From Topomyia yanbarensis (lineage: Eukaryota; Arthropoda; Insecta; Diptera; Culicidae): a stretch of DNA of 64,000 bases. The DNA lies in contig NC_080670.1 of assembly GCF_030247195.1 (NCBI RefSeq), positions 155,880,580 through 155,944,579 on the forward strand. Direction: 5' to 3'. The notes beneath the pieces are model-generated. The model worked only from the letters and a program-made list of their open reading frames with translations, was not told the DNA's origin and ran no database searches. Made by a program: the position numbers and the translations under genes. Shown piece by piece: positions 44,501 to 55,850 of the stretch; within the stretch, counting starts at the first letter, position 1; every line of letters begins with the position of its first letter.

Positions 44501-45880
44501 TCAGATGGCGTTCATTGAGAAAAGTGAAATATTATGTAATTTTTTTCGGAAGATTAACTATTGCTACAGAACCGAGCGCGGTGTTGATGTTGGATTTCAG
44601 GGACACGCGATGATGAAATTTTGTTTCATGGATGATTGAAAACGCAGGTCGGAGTAATGTTCTCGAGTTCGGTTTTTAGGTGTTGATGTTTTCAAAACTT
44701 GCTTGTTTCTCCGTTTTGGAATTGAAATGAATTTTTTAAATTCACTGTTAATGAATGCAATGAAAATACGAAAATACAAAGTTTATCACTTCGACAAACT
44801 TTCATTGTCACTTGAATTGTGCTTTGAACTTTGCAGTACTGAGCACACAAACAAGGTATTTGCATCGGTTTTGTTCTTTATATTTTAATGGCAATTATAT
44901 GGTTTAACTCGAACTCGGTTTTGCGTCTGTGGGCGCAATGGCATTAAGCAATCTTTTACGTTTAGTTTACATCTGTCATTTTAGATTGCAACCAGATAGC
45001 GGATTCAAGTTCCTAACAACTGTCTTCTCAGTAAAACAGCCTTCATCCTGAAAAGATGCTTCGTCCGTCGCTATCAAACGTCTGGCTTCGAATCATTTCA
45101 CAAATAATAGTTCGAAATTTAATACAAAACTAGTGCATATTTTTCCTACTGCATAATGCAAAACTTGTGTTCAGTACAATGAAAGGTACTAACTACAAGA
45201 GCACTAAAAATACTCTAGTTTTTGCGAAAGTCGTTAATTACGACTTTCGGACAAAGCGATTGAAAATCGGAAAAATATAACGGTTCATACAAACTAGTTT
45301 TCTTTAGCCGGTTTTTATGCTTGAATATACGGATTTTTCTAAGAACGAATTATTTATTTTTAACCGGTTTTTGTACTAGAGGTTGCCGACTTTTTCGAGT
45401 GAGAACTTTTTAATGGATTTTATCACTAAATCCGCATTTTACGCATGCAGTTTTTTATCCGAGTTTTACTTTGTAATATATTTAAAGCGAGTTTTTGAAG
45501 AATGTTATGTCCTTTTGACTCTTATTTTCGGTCGCTCAAGTGATTGGTAAAAGTGAACTTGTGTTAGTTAAGATGTATTGTTAGAGCGTTCCAAATTCGG
45601 ACGAATGTGAAGTTTATAAATTTTCGAGGAGGGGATCTGTGGATAAAAATGAACAAAACAACATTAATTTAATTCTAATTCAGCTTCACTGAAAACTGAC
45701 CAGTAAAGTGTACAAGCCCCCCCCCCTCTCAAGAGCTTGATGTTTCGAAATCGTACCATGAAGGTCCTTCGTTGAGCCAACGGTGGACAGCGTCCAATAG
45801 ACATCCATCATTGAACCCGGATTGGATGATTTTGAGACCAGGGATACCAGGTCATATTTCTCGATATCTGTGCCCATTTA
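44500..45880. other. Intergenic or intronic sequence, nothing recognised
   Basis: Only short open frames; a C12 run lies at 45717-45726. Confidence 0.4.
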
Positions 45881-45929
45881 ATAATTTGTGTTAAGGACAA
45901 CGTACAAATTTGCCTCACAACAAGTAGTG

Positions 45930-46340
45930 GCGACCATTTTGTTTAGTTTTTGCACGAGGCAAAAATTGAACGCTAGATTAAAAATTGAGAAATCTATGGT
46001 AATCTGTGCATTATGGCAGAAAGGGACCAAACATAAATTACGTAACGCGAAAATTACCCAAAATTGACTCCCCCCTCCCACCATGTAACAAATTGTCACA
46101 AATGTTTCTATCCCCCCTTCCCTATTACGTAACAAATTCTTCGATTTTTTTTTGTTCAGTAAAAACATGTTACGTAACGATCTAGCTTACACCGCCTCCC
46201 CCATATGTCACAACATGTCACAACTTCTCGTAACCCCCCCCCACTAAACGCGTTACGTAATTTATGAATGGTCCCAAAACTGTGGAAATCTGTGCAGTTT
46301 TAATAATCTGTGCAGAACATTGAAAATCTGTGTACCATTC
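45930..46340 (+). repeat. Dispersed repeat copy 2, split by a MITE
   Basis: The left half (GCACGAGGCAAAAATTG to GGCAGAAA, ending 46022) and the right half (ACTGTGGAAATCTGTGCAG, from 46276) are continuous in copy 1 at 41236-41430. Confidence 0.65.
46023..46275. mobile_element. MITE with GGACC...ATAAATTACGTAAC ends
   Basis: The ends GGACCAAACATAAATTACGT and CGTTACGTAATTTATGAATG/GTCCC are inverted copies with a few mismatches. The interior has CCCCCC tracts and ATGTCACAAC repeats. It inserted into the repeat above, so it is the younger of the two. Confidence 0.75.
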
Positions 46341-46435
46341 ATCTCTGTTTGAGACATTAGTGGGTCTTGTCAGTGATTCAACATTGGTCTACCAAAGAAT
46401 ATTCGGCGGGATTAGGAAAGTTTAACCAAGATTAA

Positions 46436-47313
46436 CCCTAGAACGTTGCACTGGGGTACAAATGTACCCCATGCCTTCTTTGGGGCTGTGTAAAAACGAG
46501 AATTCGGCATTTACCGACCTGAGACCTTAACCATAATTTAATTTAGAGTTCCTAGTAAGAGTAGGAAAAGATGGTATAGCCAGTTTGCTTATAGCCTTCG
46601 TGGAAGCATGTGTCAAAGTTGGCGTGGGGTACATTTGTACCCCAGTGTACGGTTGCCGTTAGTGTTTCGTCAGGTTTCGTGCTGTCAGTGGAAATGTGAT
46701 TCGTGACAATTGCAGTTAAAATACTGGTTGTTTAACTACGGTAGTAACAATTAGTATTATATAATCGTTTTTAATCGTTTATTTAATTTAATTTAATTTT
46801 GAAGCGGAACAAAAAAACGTTCTCATTTTTGCTGATTTTTATTGTTAATTTTTTATAGTTTTTCAATGCAATGACTCGCAATTACAATTTGCGCACAATA
46901 ACTGCTGTAACAGTAACATTGCGTGTTACCAATGTGTTACTGGTCAGAAATATTTTTTTCATTTCCATTTTCACCCCATTTCGTGGTATTTTCCAAAATC
47001 CGATTTTTAAATTTTTACTCTTCAAAATAATTGCAGTTTTTCAAAAATATCCAAATTCCATTTTATAGCGTATCAAGATCATTCTTTCAACTTTTAGAAT
47101 CATTTGATTTTTCAAATCGATTGAAAGTGCGCAAAATTATAATAATTTTTGTGAAAAAAGTCATAGCAGCGATTAAAAAACGAAGAAAATGGTGTATTAC
47201 ACATTTCCTTCATTTACATTTTTACCTGCGAAAATTGTGATCAAACCCGTGGGGTACATTTGTACCCCAGTGCAACGTTCTAGAATGGAAAGCACAAGTG
47301 CAACGTTCTAGGG
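46436..47313. mobile_element. piggyBac-like TTAA element (878 bp)
   Basis: TTAA (46432-46435 and 47314-47317) flanks inverted ends CCCTAGAACGTTGCAC and GTGCAACGTTCTAGGG, the typical piggyBac layout. A near-palindrome GGGGTACAAATGTACCCC occurs near both ends and once more near 46625. The right end carries a second internal GTGCAACGTTCTAG. No transposase frame remains. Confidence 0.8.
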
Positions 47314-48065
47314 TTAAAATAGTTTAGCGTAATATTTTGTCATCAGAGCATTTGAAGTGACACTTCCCAGTCAAAAAGGGCAAGTTGCTGGCTAGGGGGG
47401 GGGGGGGTCTATTTGCCAACTCGGATGCGCTAATTGCCCTACAATTTGCCAGCAATTTGCTGGGCTATTTTAAATGCAACATTTTGGGCGATTTCCCACC
47501 GTCATTTTTTGGGACTCTACTCGCCCTTAAAACGCCCAGGGAACGCGCCATTTAATTGCCCTTAATGTCCTGATATGAAAATTAAAATAATAATTATTTT
47601 CGGATTCATTATCTACTCACATAAATTTATTAGTACATTAGGTAATCACCATCAAACTATAGGAAGAATCGATGGTGGAATTCGTATTGCACACCAAAAC
47701 TTACCACAATCTGACTTTCATTTAGACTTTAGGTCAGAGATCTTGTTCCACTATACTTACACACGATTCCACAATTTCCCATATTCGTTGGCTAAATTAA
47801 GTCCATTTCAGCCGCCAGAAAATTTCTCTAAGTGTTGAAATTGCCTTTAAATTGCATTCGCAAATAGCATTTGTTCCTAGGGGTAATTAGCACAGGCGAG
47901 TTGAGTCAAACGTCAAACTGTTTAAATCACCTGATCATATTCGTCCGCATTTTTTACCGGGTTGCTCTAAACCAAGACTATTGAAAACTAGGTGGGATTA
48001 TTCGAGAACAGAAAAAATAACGAGGCTAGCTAAAACTAAAGACGCTGAATCCCCCTGGATAAATG

Positions 48066-48229
48066 GGGTTTTCGATTGATTGACACCGGTGTAGTGGAGT
48101 GCACTGAAACTGCACCGTTTTTGCACTTTCTAGTAGAAGTGCAGAAAACTGGGGTTCCATTGACACTTCTGCTAGAAAGTGCAAAACCAGTGCAATCCAC
48201 TACACCGGTGTCAATCAATCGAAAAACCC
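48066..48229. repeat. Foldback with GATTGACACCGGTGTAGTGG arms
   Basis: The arms read GGGTTTTCGATTGATTGACA and continue to GTAGTGGAGTGCAC, pairing with the inverse at 48188-48229. Inside, GCACTTTCTAGTAGAAGTGC and ACTTCTGCTAGAAAGTGC extend the stem. Confidence 0.75.
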
Positions 48230-48273
48230 AAAAGACTCGCCATCTCTATCTTATTATTCTTATTTACCTGTAA

Positions 48274-48388
48274 GTGTCATTCCAATCGAGCACGAGACTT
48301 GTCAAAAGCACTCAATCCGAAGAAAATCGCTTCGAATCCTTCTGGGACGAGGGCCATTGACAGGTCTCGTGCTCGATTGGAATGACAC
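48274..48388. repeat. Foldback with GTGTCATTCCAATCGAGCAC arms
   Basis: The arms 48274-48305 and 48357-48388 are almost perfect inverse copies. Confidence 0.75.
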
Positions 48389-48454
48389 AGACAGATAAAT
48401 GGTAAACAAACGATAGACGTGTCGAGTCATTATCCAGAGAGATTCAGCGTCGTT

Positions 48455-49330
48455 AATGCCAATGAAACAAAAAAGGTGAGCAACGAATGACGTTTTGCAC
48501 AAAAAATCCTTAATTGCCTACGGCGACACCTACATATTAATGGCGTAAACAGAATATTTCTGGGGAAGTTTTTCAATAGAAAGTTTAATAATTTACTTTC
48601 TTCTTTGTTTACTTTCTACGTTCGTTCCTTAATCATTTGCGTATTAGCCAGATAAAGCTATATTCTTTTAACCTGGCTAAAAAATATTAGAAAGTTTAAC
48701 AATGGCGTAATAGCTGGAAGTGAAATTAAACAGAGATAGGCTCTCATTGTTACTATGATCTATTGAAAACACATTTCAGAAATATTTAAACATCATCCTC
48801 TGTATTCTGTTACGCCACTAATATGTAGGTAATTTTTTAACTAATTTGTTTTGTAGAATGCGATTTTAGGGTTGGAATTGGCTCATCGCGTCACAATTTT
48901 GGGATTACGTACCCGAAAAACAGCGCTAACGTAACACAATTATGTGAGCCCCCTCGTAGGGTTACCAACCGTCTTTCTTTTAAAGGAAATGCCCTTGATT
49001 TTACCGCAAATGTCCTCCATTTTAGTTGCAAATCTACCCATAATTAAAAAAATTTCTGATTAAGTTAATTCCAAAAGTAAAAAAAAATTAATCAAGCTAT
49101 TTTAATTGGATATTTCCTTCCAGTTTTGTTTGTCAATAAAGTTACTTACGTGTAGACCTTTCGCGACTGATAGCAACCAAAAGCTCTTTCGCTCAAAAAT
49201 AAATAAGTTCTGCTTCACTTGGCAACACGACACATTATTTATTCTATAGCAGTGCTTCTAGTGGTCAGAATTAGAATGTTGTAACAGTGGAAGTGGTAGG
49301 GTGTTGAGCCCATTTTCGCCATGTTTCTAT
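48455..49330. other. Intergenic sequence, nothing recognised
   Basis: AT-rich, short open frames only. Confidence 0.4.
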
Positions 49331-49334
49331 TATC

Positions 49335-49586
49335 ACCCTACCCATTTGAAACCGTTGGTTAGAGCAGCGTCTGCCATCTTTGTTCAACGCATTGAGTCAA
49401 ATGGTAGCGCAACAATAGGGGCATTCGATTCGAGTTTTCGTTGCGTTCAAACACGAGAATTTCACTATTTTCAGCGCATTTGTGTTATTATATTGGTTCT
49501 TAACAACGAAGCAAAGCTGTCGATGTCAATTTTTGCGTATTCCATTGATTGTAGGCCGAGAAATTAATGAATTAGTGAGGCACCCT
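49335..49586 (+). repeat. Dispersed repeat, copy 2 (ACCCTA...CACCCT family)
   Basis: It shares GCCATCTTTGTTCAACGCAT, CGATTCGAGTTTTCG and GAATTTCACTAT with 5982-6206, plus the 3' segment TCCATTGATTGTAGGCCGAG with the copy at 53888-54138. Confidence 0.7.
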
Positions 49587-50025
49587 GCTTAGTATGGTGA
49601 AAATAGGCTCTTTACCCTAGATTCATTTGCAAAATACACGTGTTTCAGTCGTGAAAGTTTCACCTCGATACGTGCAGTCTTAAAAAAGTTGAGCAAGATA
49701 AAAGACGAAAAAGAAAAATCCTACACACTCACGTCAAAAATCCCACACTTTGAGTGCACTGCTGCAAATCGCTTGCCAGATCATCAATTTCTTGGCAAAT
49801 TTATCGGCGAAAGCAAGCTTGACTTTGTTGGGGTTGTATCCAGAGAGTACTTTTATGCGGGAGCCTGCAGAAACGGATCAGTTTTCTGTTCTCTTTTCCC
49901 ATCTAACATAACTTTTTATTGATCATATCAAGACGACATTTTGAACTTTCCAAATCCGTGCACTAGAGGCTAAGCTACAGAATAAATAATGCATCTGGAT
50001 TGTAAATGCAGCAAGTTTTAAGGCT

Positions 50026-50399
50026 AGTTTACAGTTCGGGAAACGTGCCACGGGATTTGGGCCCGTGTGTATTTTTAATAAAACCCGTGGCGGGATCAGT
50101 CAAAACAGACGATACAAAGTGACAGTTTTCATAAAGCGTAAACCCAACCGTGGGAAACGGCACTGGATTTTACAACTCTACACACAAAAAATCCAGCCGG
50201 GAACAATTCAACATAAATTGTTTCCGACGGGGAAAACTGTATTTTATTAGGTTTAAATTTCTGTTCTTTTATAATACTGTTGGTGTTTTTTAGAAGCAGC
50301 AGCATTTGTTTTGACAGTTTGGAGAAATTTCGGCGGAAAATTTTGCCTGATCAAATTCCATGTGAAATCCCGTGACCCATTTTCCGAACTGTAATTTAG
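50026..50399. mobile_element. MITE with TTACAGTTCGG and CACGGGATTT ends
   Basis: The left end (TTTACAGTTCGGGAAACGTG, then CACGGGATTT) and the right end (AAATCCCGTGACCC, then CCGAACTGTAA) are inverted. Length about 370 bp; target duplication not resolved. Confidence 0.65.
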
Positions 50400-52860
50400 G
50401 GTACCCTATCATTCGTATATTCGACACAGCTCGTTACGTTAGCTTGACTGAGTCTTTCCTAATAATTATCAATAAAAATAATTGATGCTTTTTGGGCCTT
50501 AAGGAACCAGATTTTTTTACTTTGTGTGCCGTACTTGCAGAATCGCCAGCTGCTGCTTGAGGGTCACTTATTCTGCTTTCTGTCGACCTGTCGTACTTGT
50601 CCATGCTGTCATCGCTGTCGATGCTTTGGGGTTTACTGTTTTCCCATTCTCGTGGAAATAGGCCAGGATTTCACACATAAGGGAAAAATCCTTTCGCGAA
50701 CACTGTTTCTTCCATCTCGATAGGAATCTCACTGACAAGCTCGCTGACAACTGTACAATCGAGCGGATGTAAACAAGACATTCTAAAGAGAAACGGGAGA
50801 AATTTTCTACGCGCGTTTAAAGTGTCATAATAATTTAACTCACCCTTTAAAAGGTTTTCAGCGGTTCAGGAGATAGTGAAATTGATTGCTGGAAACCCTA
50901 CACTACTGCTCGTTCTTCTATGGTTCTTTTTAGCAAACCTGAGAAATGAACTGAAATGGTTTCAAATATGTGCAAACGGCATCATTGTCGTAACAAACAC
51001 GCTGCTCTCAGTTTCTTGAATACAGCGTTTCTGATATGATGAAATTGGACATAGTCGACTTAGTTCGGACTCGAAGCAGCTTACTGCGTTTTGGGATGAG
51101 GTCTTATCAATAAGAAGGGCCCTTAACATGAGTGTTATAACTATCAAAGACATACGATCCTCAAATTATTCGCCTTCAATATACTCTGCAGTGTTAGATA
51201 AACGATAAACGACAGACCAGATGTTTACCCTACATCAAATCTATGATACATTTTGGAAATACTTGTTTATCATCCGTTGTGGATTTCAAGGTAGCGTACG
51301 ATTCAGTAACAGGAAACGAACTGTGCAGATATGGTAAACATAGGGCTTTTAACAGAAAATGAGTAAGCTGATCGTATGACGTATTTGTTTGGTAAGCCAA
51401 AATAAAGTTCTGGAATAGCCAGAGAGATACCCGACGTGTTTGTGGCGCTTGATGGAGTCCAATTCCTCTGGCAGCAGTGAAGATGGTCAAATGCCGCTGC
51501 CATTGTTGGTTTAATGATGGCTTTCGTTTTCAACAACTGAATGAATAATTTCTATGTGAGCTGGACATTTGCACCGGCTTCTTGCCACTACAGTAGTTGA
51601 TGTGGTACTAGAATAGGGAGTACGACACAATCGAGACTTTAGAATTTCTAGAAGGTCTCGAGCAGAAGGTCTAGTCGCTTAGGTTGCCATAGGATCTTGG
51701 TCGTTTAAGCTATTACATTTTCAATCTACTTTTGTTTAGGGTTGTTACAATATGCAGTTCGTGAGGTGTCATCTCGACCATAGCTGACGAAAAACTGAAT
51801 GGCTTCATCAACCTCCTGCATCAGTTCGGACGCTGTTTCGAGTCGCTCCTAACACCGAGAAAATATATCAGAAGGTTTACACACATTTGCTAAATTATTA
51901 TACTTGGGATTTTTTTACTTGTTCTTTGTTATTTTTATTCATATTAATTATGGTCCATTAATAACAAAATTCGTAGCGTTATGTTGGACGTTAGCTATTT
52001 CAATGTAATAAATGCATCTTGAGCGATTTCCACACTTCACAGCTTTTTATATTTCCCGCAATTTCTATTCCATTGTTTCCTACCGGCGAAATGCCATGCC
52101 TGATTTCCTCAGATGTACACTTTGTTTACATTTTCCGGCAAGTTGAAAAATTTCGGTTCGTGCGTAATCGACTAGCACCCGAGCACCACGAAGCAATGGG
52201 ATGAAGCGATCACAGCCGACAAGGCGAACATTCCGGCGCTAGATACACCTAATATCCGCGAAAATGATCTAAACAAAGAATGTTATCTTTACTTGCTGAA
52301 AAAATAATTCATTTCCCACCGTCTAGATTGTACACGTATTTGCAGCGGGTTTTTTTTATGCTTTTCACGTCTCTGCGTTTTCCAGTCGAATCTGGCAGTT
52401 GGGAAATGCTTTACCTAAACTATTACGAAGCGGAAGAAAGAATTTTGACGCCGACCACATTGTTTCAAGAATCATTTATCCTGACACTAATGAAACATAA
52501 AAGTTCTCAACGATGCATAAGTACAGAAAGGGGAAATAAATTTTTGAATCTCCTCCAGCTTCCAAAATTTAACTTATTTGACAGCTATAACTTTTCGATT
52601 TGCGCTGCAAACAACTTACCTAATACCCGAATCGTAGTGACCGAACCTTTGGACACATATGCTCCGATTAGGCAAGCTTATTACAACAGTGATTTAATTG
52701 ATTTTTTTCTCAGTTTACGCTGCGTTACTATTATTCTGACAAGAGATAAGAGAGTGTAGTGTTTCGAATACGGTCGTTGTAAATTAGAAGTTTAAAGCAA
52801 ATTCGGCAGTAATAGTGTCAAATTGAAAACAAAAATAATGTGCCAATCAAACCTCTAGCA
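50400..52860. other. Intergenic sequence with one 159-codon open frame
   Basis: The frame 52280-52759 on the plus strand is open for 159 codons but its product resembles nothing I know. The minus-strand frames at 51230-51540 overlap in two registers and are also unrecognised. No repeat borders found. Confidence 0.4.
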
Positions 52861-53234
52861 GAGCTGGTGGCGAAACGCGAGTGAATCTCAATAAAGAAAA
52901 ATGGCACCCGCCAACGTTATCTAGAGTTGCGAGTGTCTCGTTTCAAATTCTTCGCGCATGGTGATCGTAAACCCACGAGATCGGCGGTGATAGAATACCT
53001 GTACCCTAGCTCGTTGTGTGTAGCGCTCCGACCAGAGATCTCCGAAGCAAGCAAATATTTATTTACCAAATCGCGTCAAATCGCGACACAGTTTCCGCCC
53101 GCCTGGATTCCCGACTCACCACCGGCGGCGCGTGTTTGTGTTCGATCCAGGCTGTGTCGGTGTGCTGTGCTGTTTGTGTTTATGTTGGTGTGTGTAAGCC
53201 GGTCTAGTGCACCCGTCTGAGAACACCGACAAAA
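52860..53234 (+). promoter_or_regulatory. Probable 5' leader of the integrin alpha exon
   Basis: The 375 bases before the integrin start are richer in GC than the DNA on either side and carry several short upstream reading frames, for example one ending at 53220. This is typical of a leader contiguous with the first coding exon. No start site or acceptor could be fixed with confidence. Confidence 0.35.
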
Positions 53235-53548
53235 ATGGCACCGATAGGTGACCCTGGAGCGGTGGTGGCGAGTAGCGGCGGTAGAATCGTTAGTGGCGGC
53301 AACAGCATCAGCATCAACAGCAGTAGCAGTAACAGCAGCAGGAGTGCTAGTAGTTACAGAATCAATAGTGTCAATGCCAAATCGCACCTGTTCCGGCCGG
53401 GGGCTATCATGGCGTTGGCCGTCTGTCTACTGATTCCCACCGTGGTGGCTTTCAACGTGGATACCGTGAACTATGTCCTGCACGAAGGCACCGCCAATTC
53501 GATGTTTGGATTCAGCGTAGTACTGCATCAGGAGCAGCAGAGAAGCTG
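53235..53548 (+). CDS. if: Integrin alpha subunit, first coding exon (alpha-PS2/inflated-like)
   Basis: Integrin alpha chains pair with a beta chain at the plasma membrane and bind extracellular matrix. Seen: the ATG at 53235 sits in a good context (AAAAATGGC). A serine/asparagine-rich N-terminal stretch of about 55 residues precedes a hydrophobic signal segment (GAIMALAVCLLIPTVVA), after which the mature chain begins FNVDTVNYVLHEGTANSMFG. Known: mature alpha chains begin F/YN-[VIL]-D and reach an FGFS motif at the first beta-propeller blade; Drosophila inflated has the same NSMFGFS string. The exon ends at 53548 in phase 2 with the donor GTGAGT, and the rest of the gene lies to the right of the window. 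A second Met (residue 59) right before the hydrophobic core would give a conventional short signal peptide, so start choice is uncertain. The integrin call is firm; the PS2 subtype is a recollected best match. Confidence 0.8.
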
Positions 53549-53887
53549 GTGAGTATAATGCTGAGCACGCCTGTATATATTTATTTCTTTCATGAAATTT
53601 TGACTGTTTGTTTCAACAGTTGGTTTTAGCGACAATTCTACTGGGAATTATTTCTGGTTGGGGGTCAAGCTTATGACGATTGGCTTATGCAATAAGCCAA
53701 GATTCGAGATTTGCTCTGAAAAAATCATAAAATGCCATTTAGGTTAGGAATTGAGCCAGCGAAAACCATATAAGTTTTCAGATCATACAAACTTGAATAC
53801 AATTAAACTTAATCAAATTTAAATGAAAAGATTTCGAGAAAACCCAATCGAGTATTAGTGTAATGAGCCTTATTTGGTCTAATTATA

Positions 53888-54138
53888 GAGGGTGCCCCTC
53901 TATTTTGTAAATTACTCGGCCTTCAATCAATGGAATGCCTATAAGTTGGTAAGCAATAGCTTTGCTTCATGCTTTAGAACTAGTATAGGTAATAACAAAA
54001 CTGATGAAATACTCGAGGCCAACGAAAGCTCGGATTGGGTGAGATTCAACTTCCGCCCCACCAATATGTCGAACAAAGATGGCAGATGCTGCTCTAGCCA
54101 ATTGCATCAAATGGCTATGGTGATAATTGGTATAGGGT
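53888..54138 (-). repeat. Dispersed repeat, copy 3 (ACCCTA...CACCCT family)
   Basis: The reverse complement aligns with 49335-49586: TAGAGCAGCATCTGCCATCT, then GAGTATTTCATCAG and CATTCCATTGATTGAAGGCC. It lies 340 bases into the integrin intron. Confidence 0.7.
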
Positions 54139-54553
54139 AAACATGGACGCATTATCTTACCTTGACTTTGCGAATAAAGAAGAAAACCTAATATCTGTGA
54201 ACTACGACTATTCGAGATTGTCTAAAAATTAGACGATCCTGCATAAATGAAGTTATTAGAGGTCGTATACTTCTTCATTCGATAATTCAAAGTGATAGAA
54301 ATTGGCTACATATCGTATGAGCAGTGTTGGTTAACCACTACTCGGGTTTTAATTTACGATAACATAGGTGCGTCGACCAAAACTTTTCGGTTTTGTAAAC
54401 ACAACAAACAAAACGTAAACAAAAGAACACGAATTCACCACTTTATACTATGCGACAATTACCAAACTGCTTTACTACTGTGCGGGAAGGCTGGTGGTAT
54501 CTTCCGATCGACCGAGATAACATTGGTCGAGACAACCCTGCTGCAGTTACTGG

Positions 54554-54966
54554 CAGCGTTGCCAATGTTCCAGATTTATCTGGAATCTTCCAGATTTTTC
54601 CTAACTGAACAGACATTTGTTCAAGCCAGACATTTTTCCAGATTTTTTAAATTTTGCCAGATTAACCCTTTAAACCCCAGAAGGAATGCCATTATGACAG
54701 ATTTATCTGGCACAGCTAGAGTTTTTTAAGCCTTTAGCAGAAAGGTAAACCTCTCATTCTACCAGATTTATAAATTATAGAGATTGTTACACACAATTTT
54801 TGGAAATCTGGGTCATAATTTCCAAAACAAAAATCGATTAATGTTCTATGAAGACCAAAATGTATGCCAAATTTCGATGACTTTGTGCTCGCTGTCAAGT
54901 AACAGATTTTTCCAGACATTTTTATTTGAACTGCCAGATTTTCTTTGAAAAATAGTGGCAACCCTG
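54554..54966. mobile_element. hAT MITE (413 bp) with perfect 8-bp target duplication
   Basis: The ends CAGCGTTGCCA and, inverted, CAGGGTTGCCA are flanked by GTTACTGG at 54546-54553 and 54967-54974. The inside carries about eight CCAGATTT or TCCAGA motifs in both orientations, likely transposase-binding subterminal repeats. Confidence 0.85.
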
Positions 54967-55850
54967 GTTACTGGTAAACGTTGACTGCTGAGGTAGTGGA
55001 TCTTTTGTTTTGGCTAGATAGGTGAGAATGGCATGCTTGTTGGTGCCTCCCTAACGACGTTGGTGATGAATCACCGGTATATTTATTCGTCGCGGAGAAT
55101 CCGAGAAGACATCGCAAAGTGCATTGCAAGGAATCCGCTCTCCATACCACTTTTCAATCTTTGGCGGTTAGTTAGTAAGGTTGGTTCGTCTTGTCATTCA
55201 CAGCGAGAAATCAATGCCACTGTTTACTGACGTCTGTGTGTTGTCGTGGTCAGTCTATATCCCACACAATAGTCGTTGCTCGATCAAAACAAGCTGTCCA
55301 GTCTTGAACCATCTCAGTCGCTGTCGCTCGCTGAGTAGCGAATTCAGCACTAGAGTTCGCTAGCAAGAGCAGATTCGTGACTTACCTAAACCCTAACAAT
55401 TACTTATTTACAAACACACAAAAAATATTTTCTCTATCTAGGTCTACAAAATCTTTCACAAATTTAAAAACTAAATTAATATGAAAAGGTGAACGATAAT
55501 ATGGAACAGTGGGGGGAATCAAGATAAAGAGGTGAAGGTAACATTAAATGTCATTTTTGAGTGTAGTAGTTTTATATTCATAAAATTAAACATGGCATTA
55601 GGGACTCTGGAAGTAAACATAAACATCCGGATTCCTTCGCGCACGATGAGAGCAAAGGCCGAGCTTTACCTCTGATCTTCCGATTCCAACACTTAGGAAC
55701 ACTTTTTTAACGCAACTACCGATAAAAAATAATTATGACCGAGCCGAAACATAATGTATGGCAACAGAGAAACCACCTTCGCCATTTGTTTCTGCTTTTC
55801 CTGTTTATAGTTTCATATTTTATCAGTTTTATCGCAGAAAGATGAAGACA

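Larger units (their letters stand above)
48040..48451. mobile_element. Nested foldback element: outer inverted ends with two internal hairpins
   Basis: The outer ends 48041-48062 and 48430-48451 (GACGCTGAATC...CTGGATAA) are inverted. Inside lie two separate foldbacks, 48066-48229 and 48274-48388. No coding capacity. Confidence 0.7.

Noticed and set aside
52927..53220. A 97-codon frame just before the integrin start
   Set aside because: It ends 14 bases before the integrin ATG in another frame and looks like a leader frame by chance.
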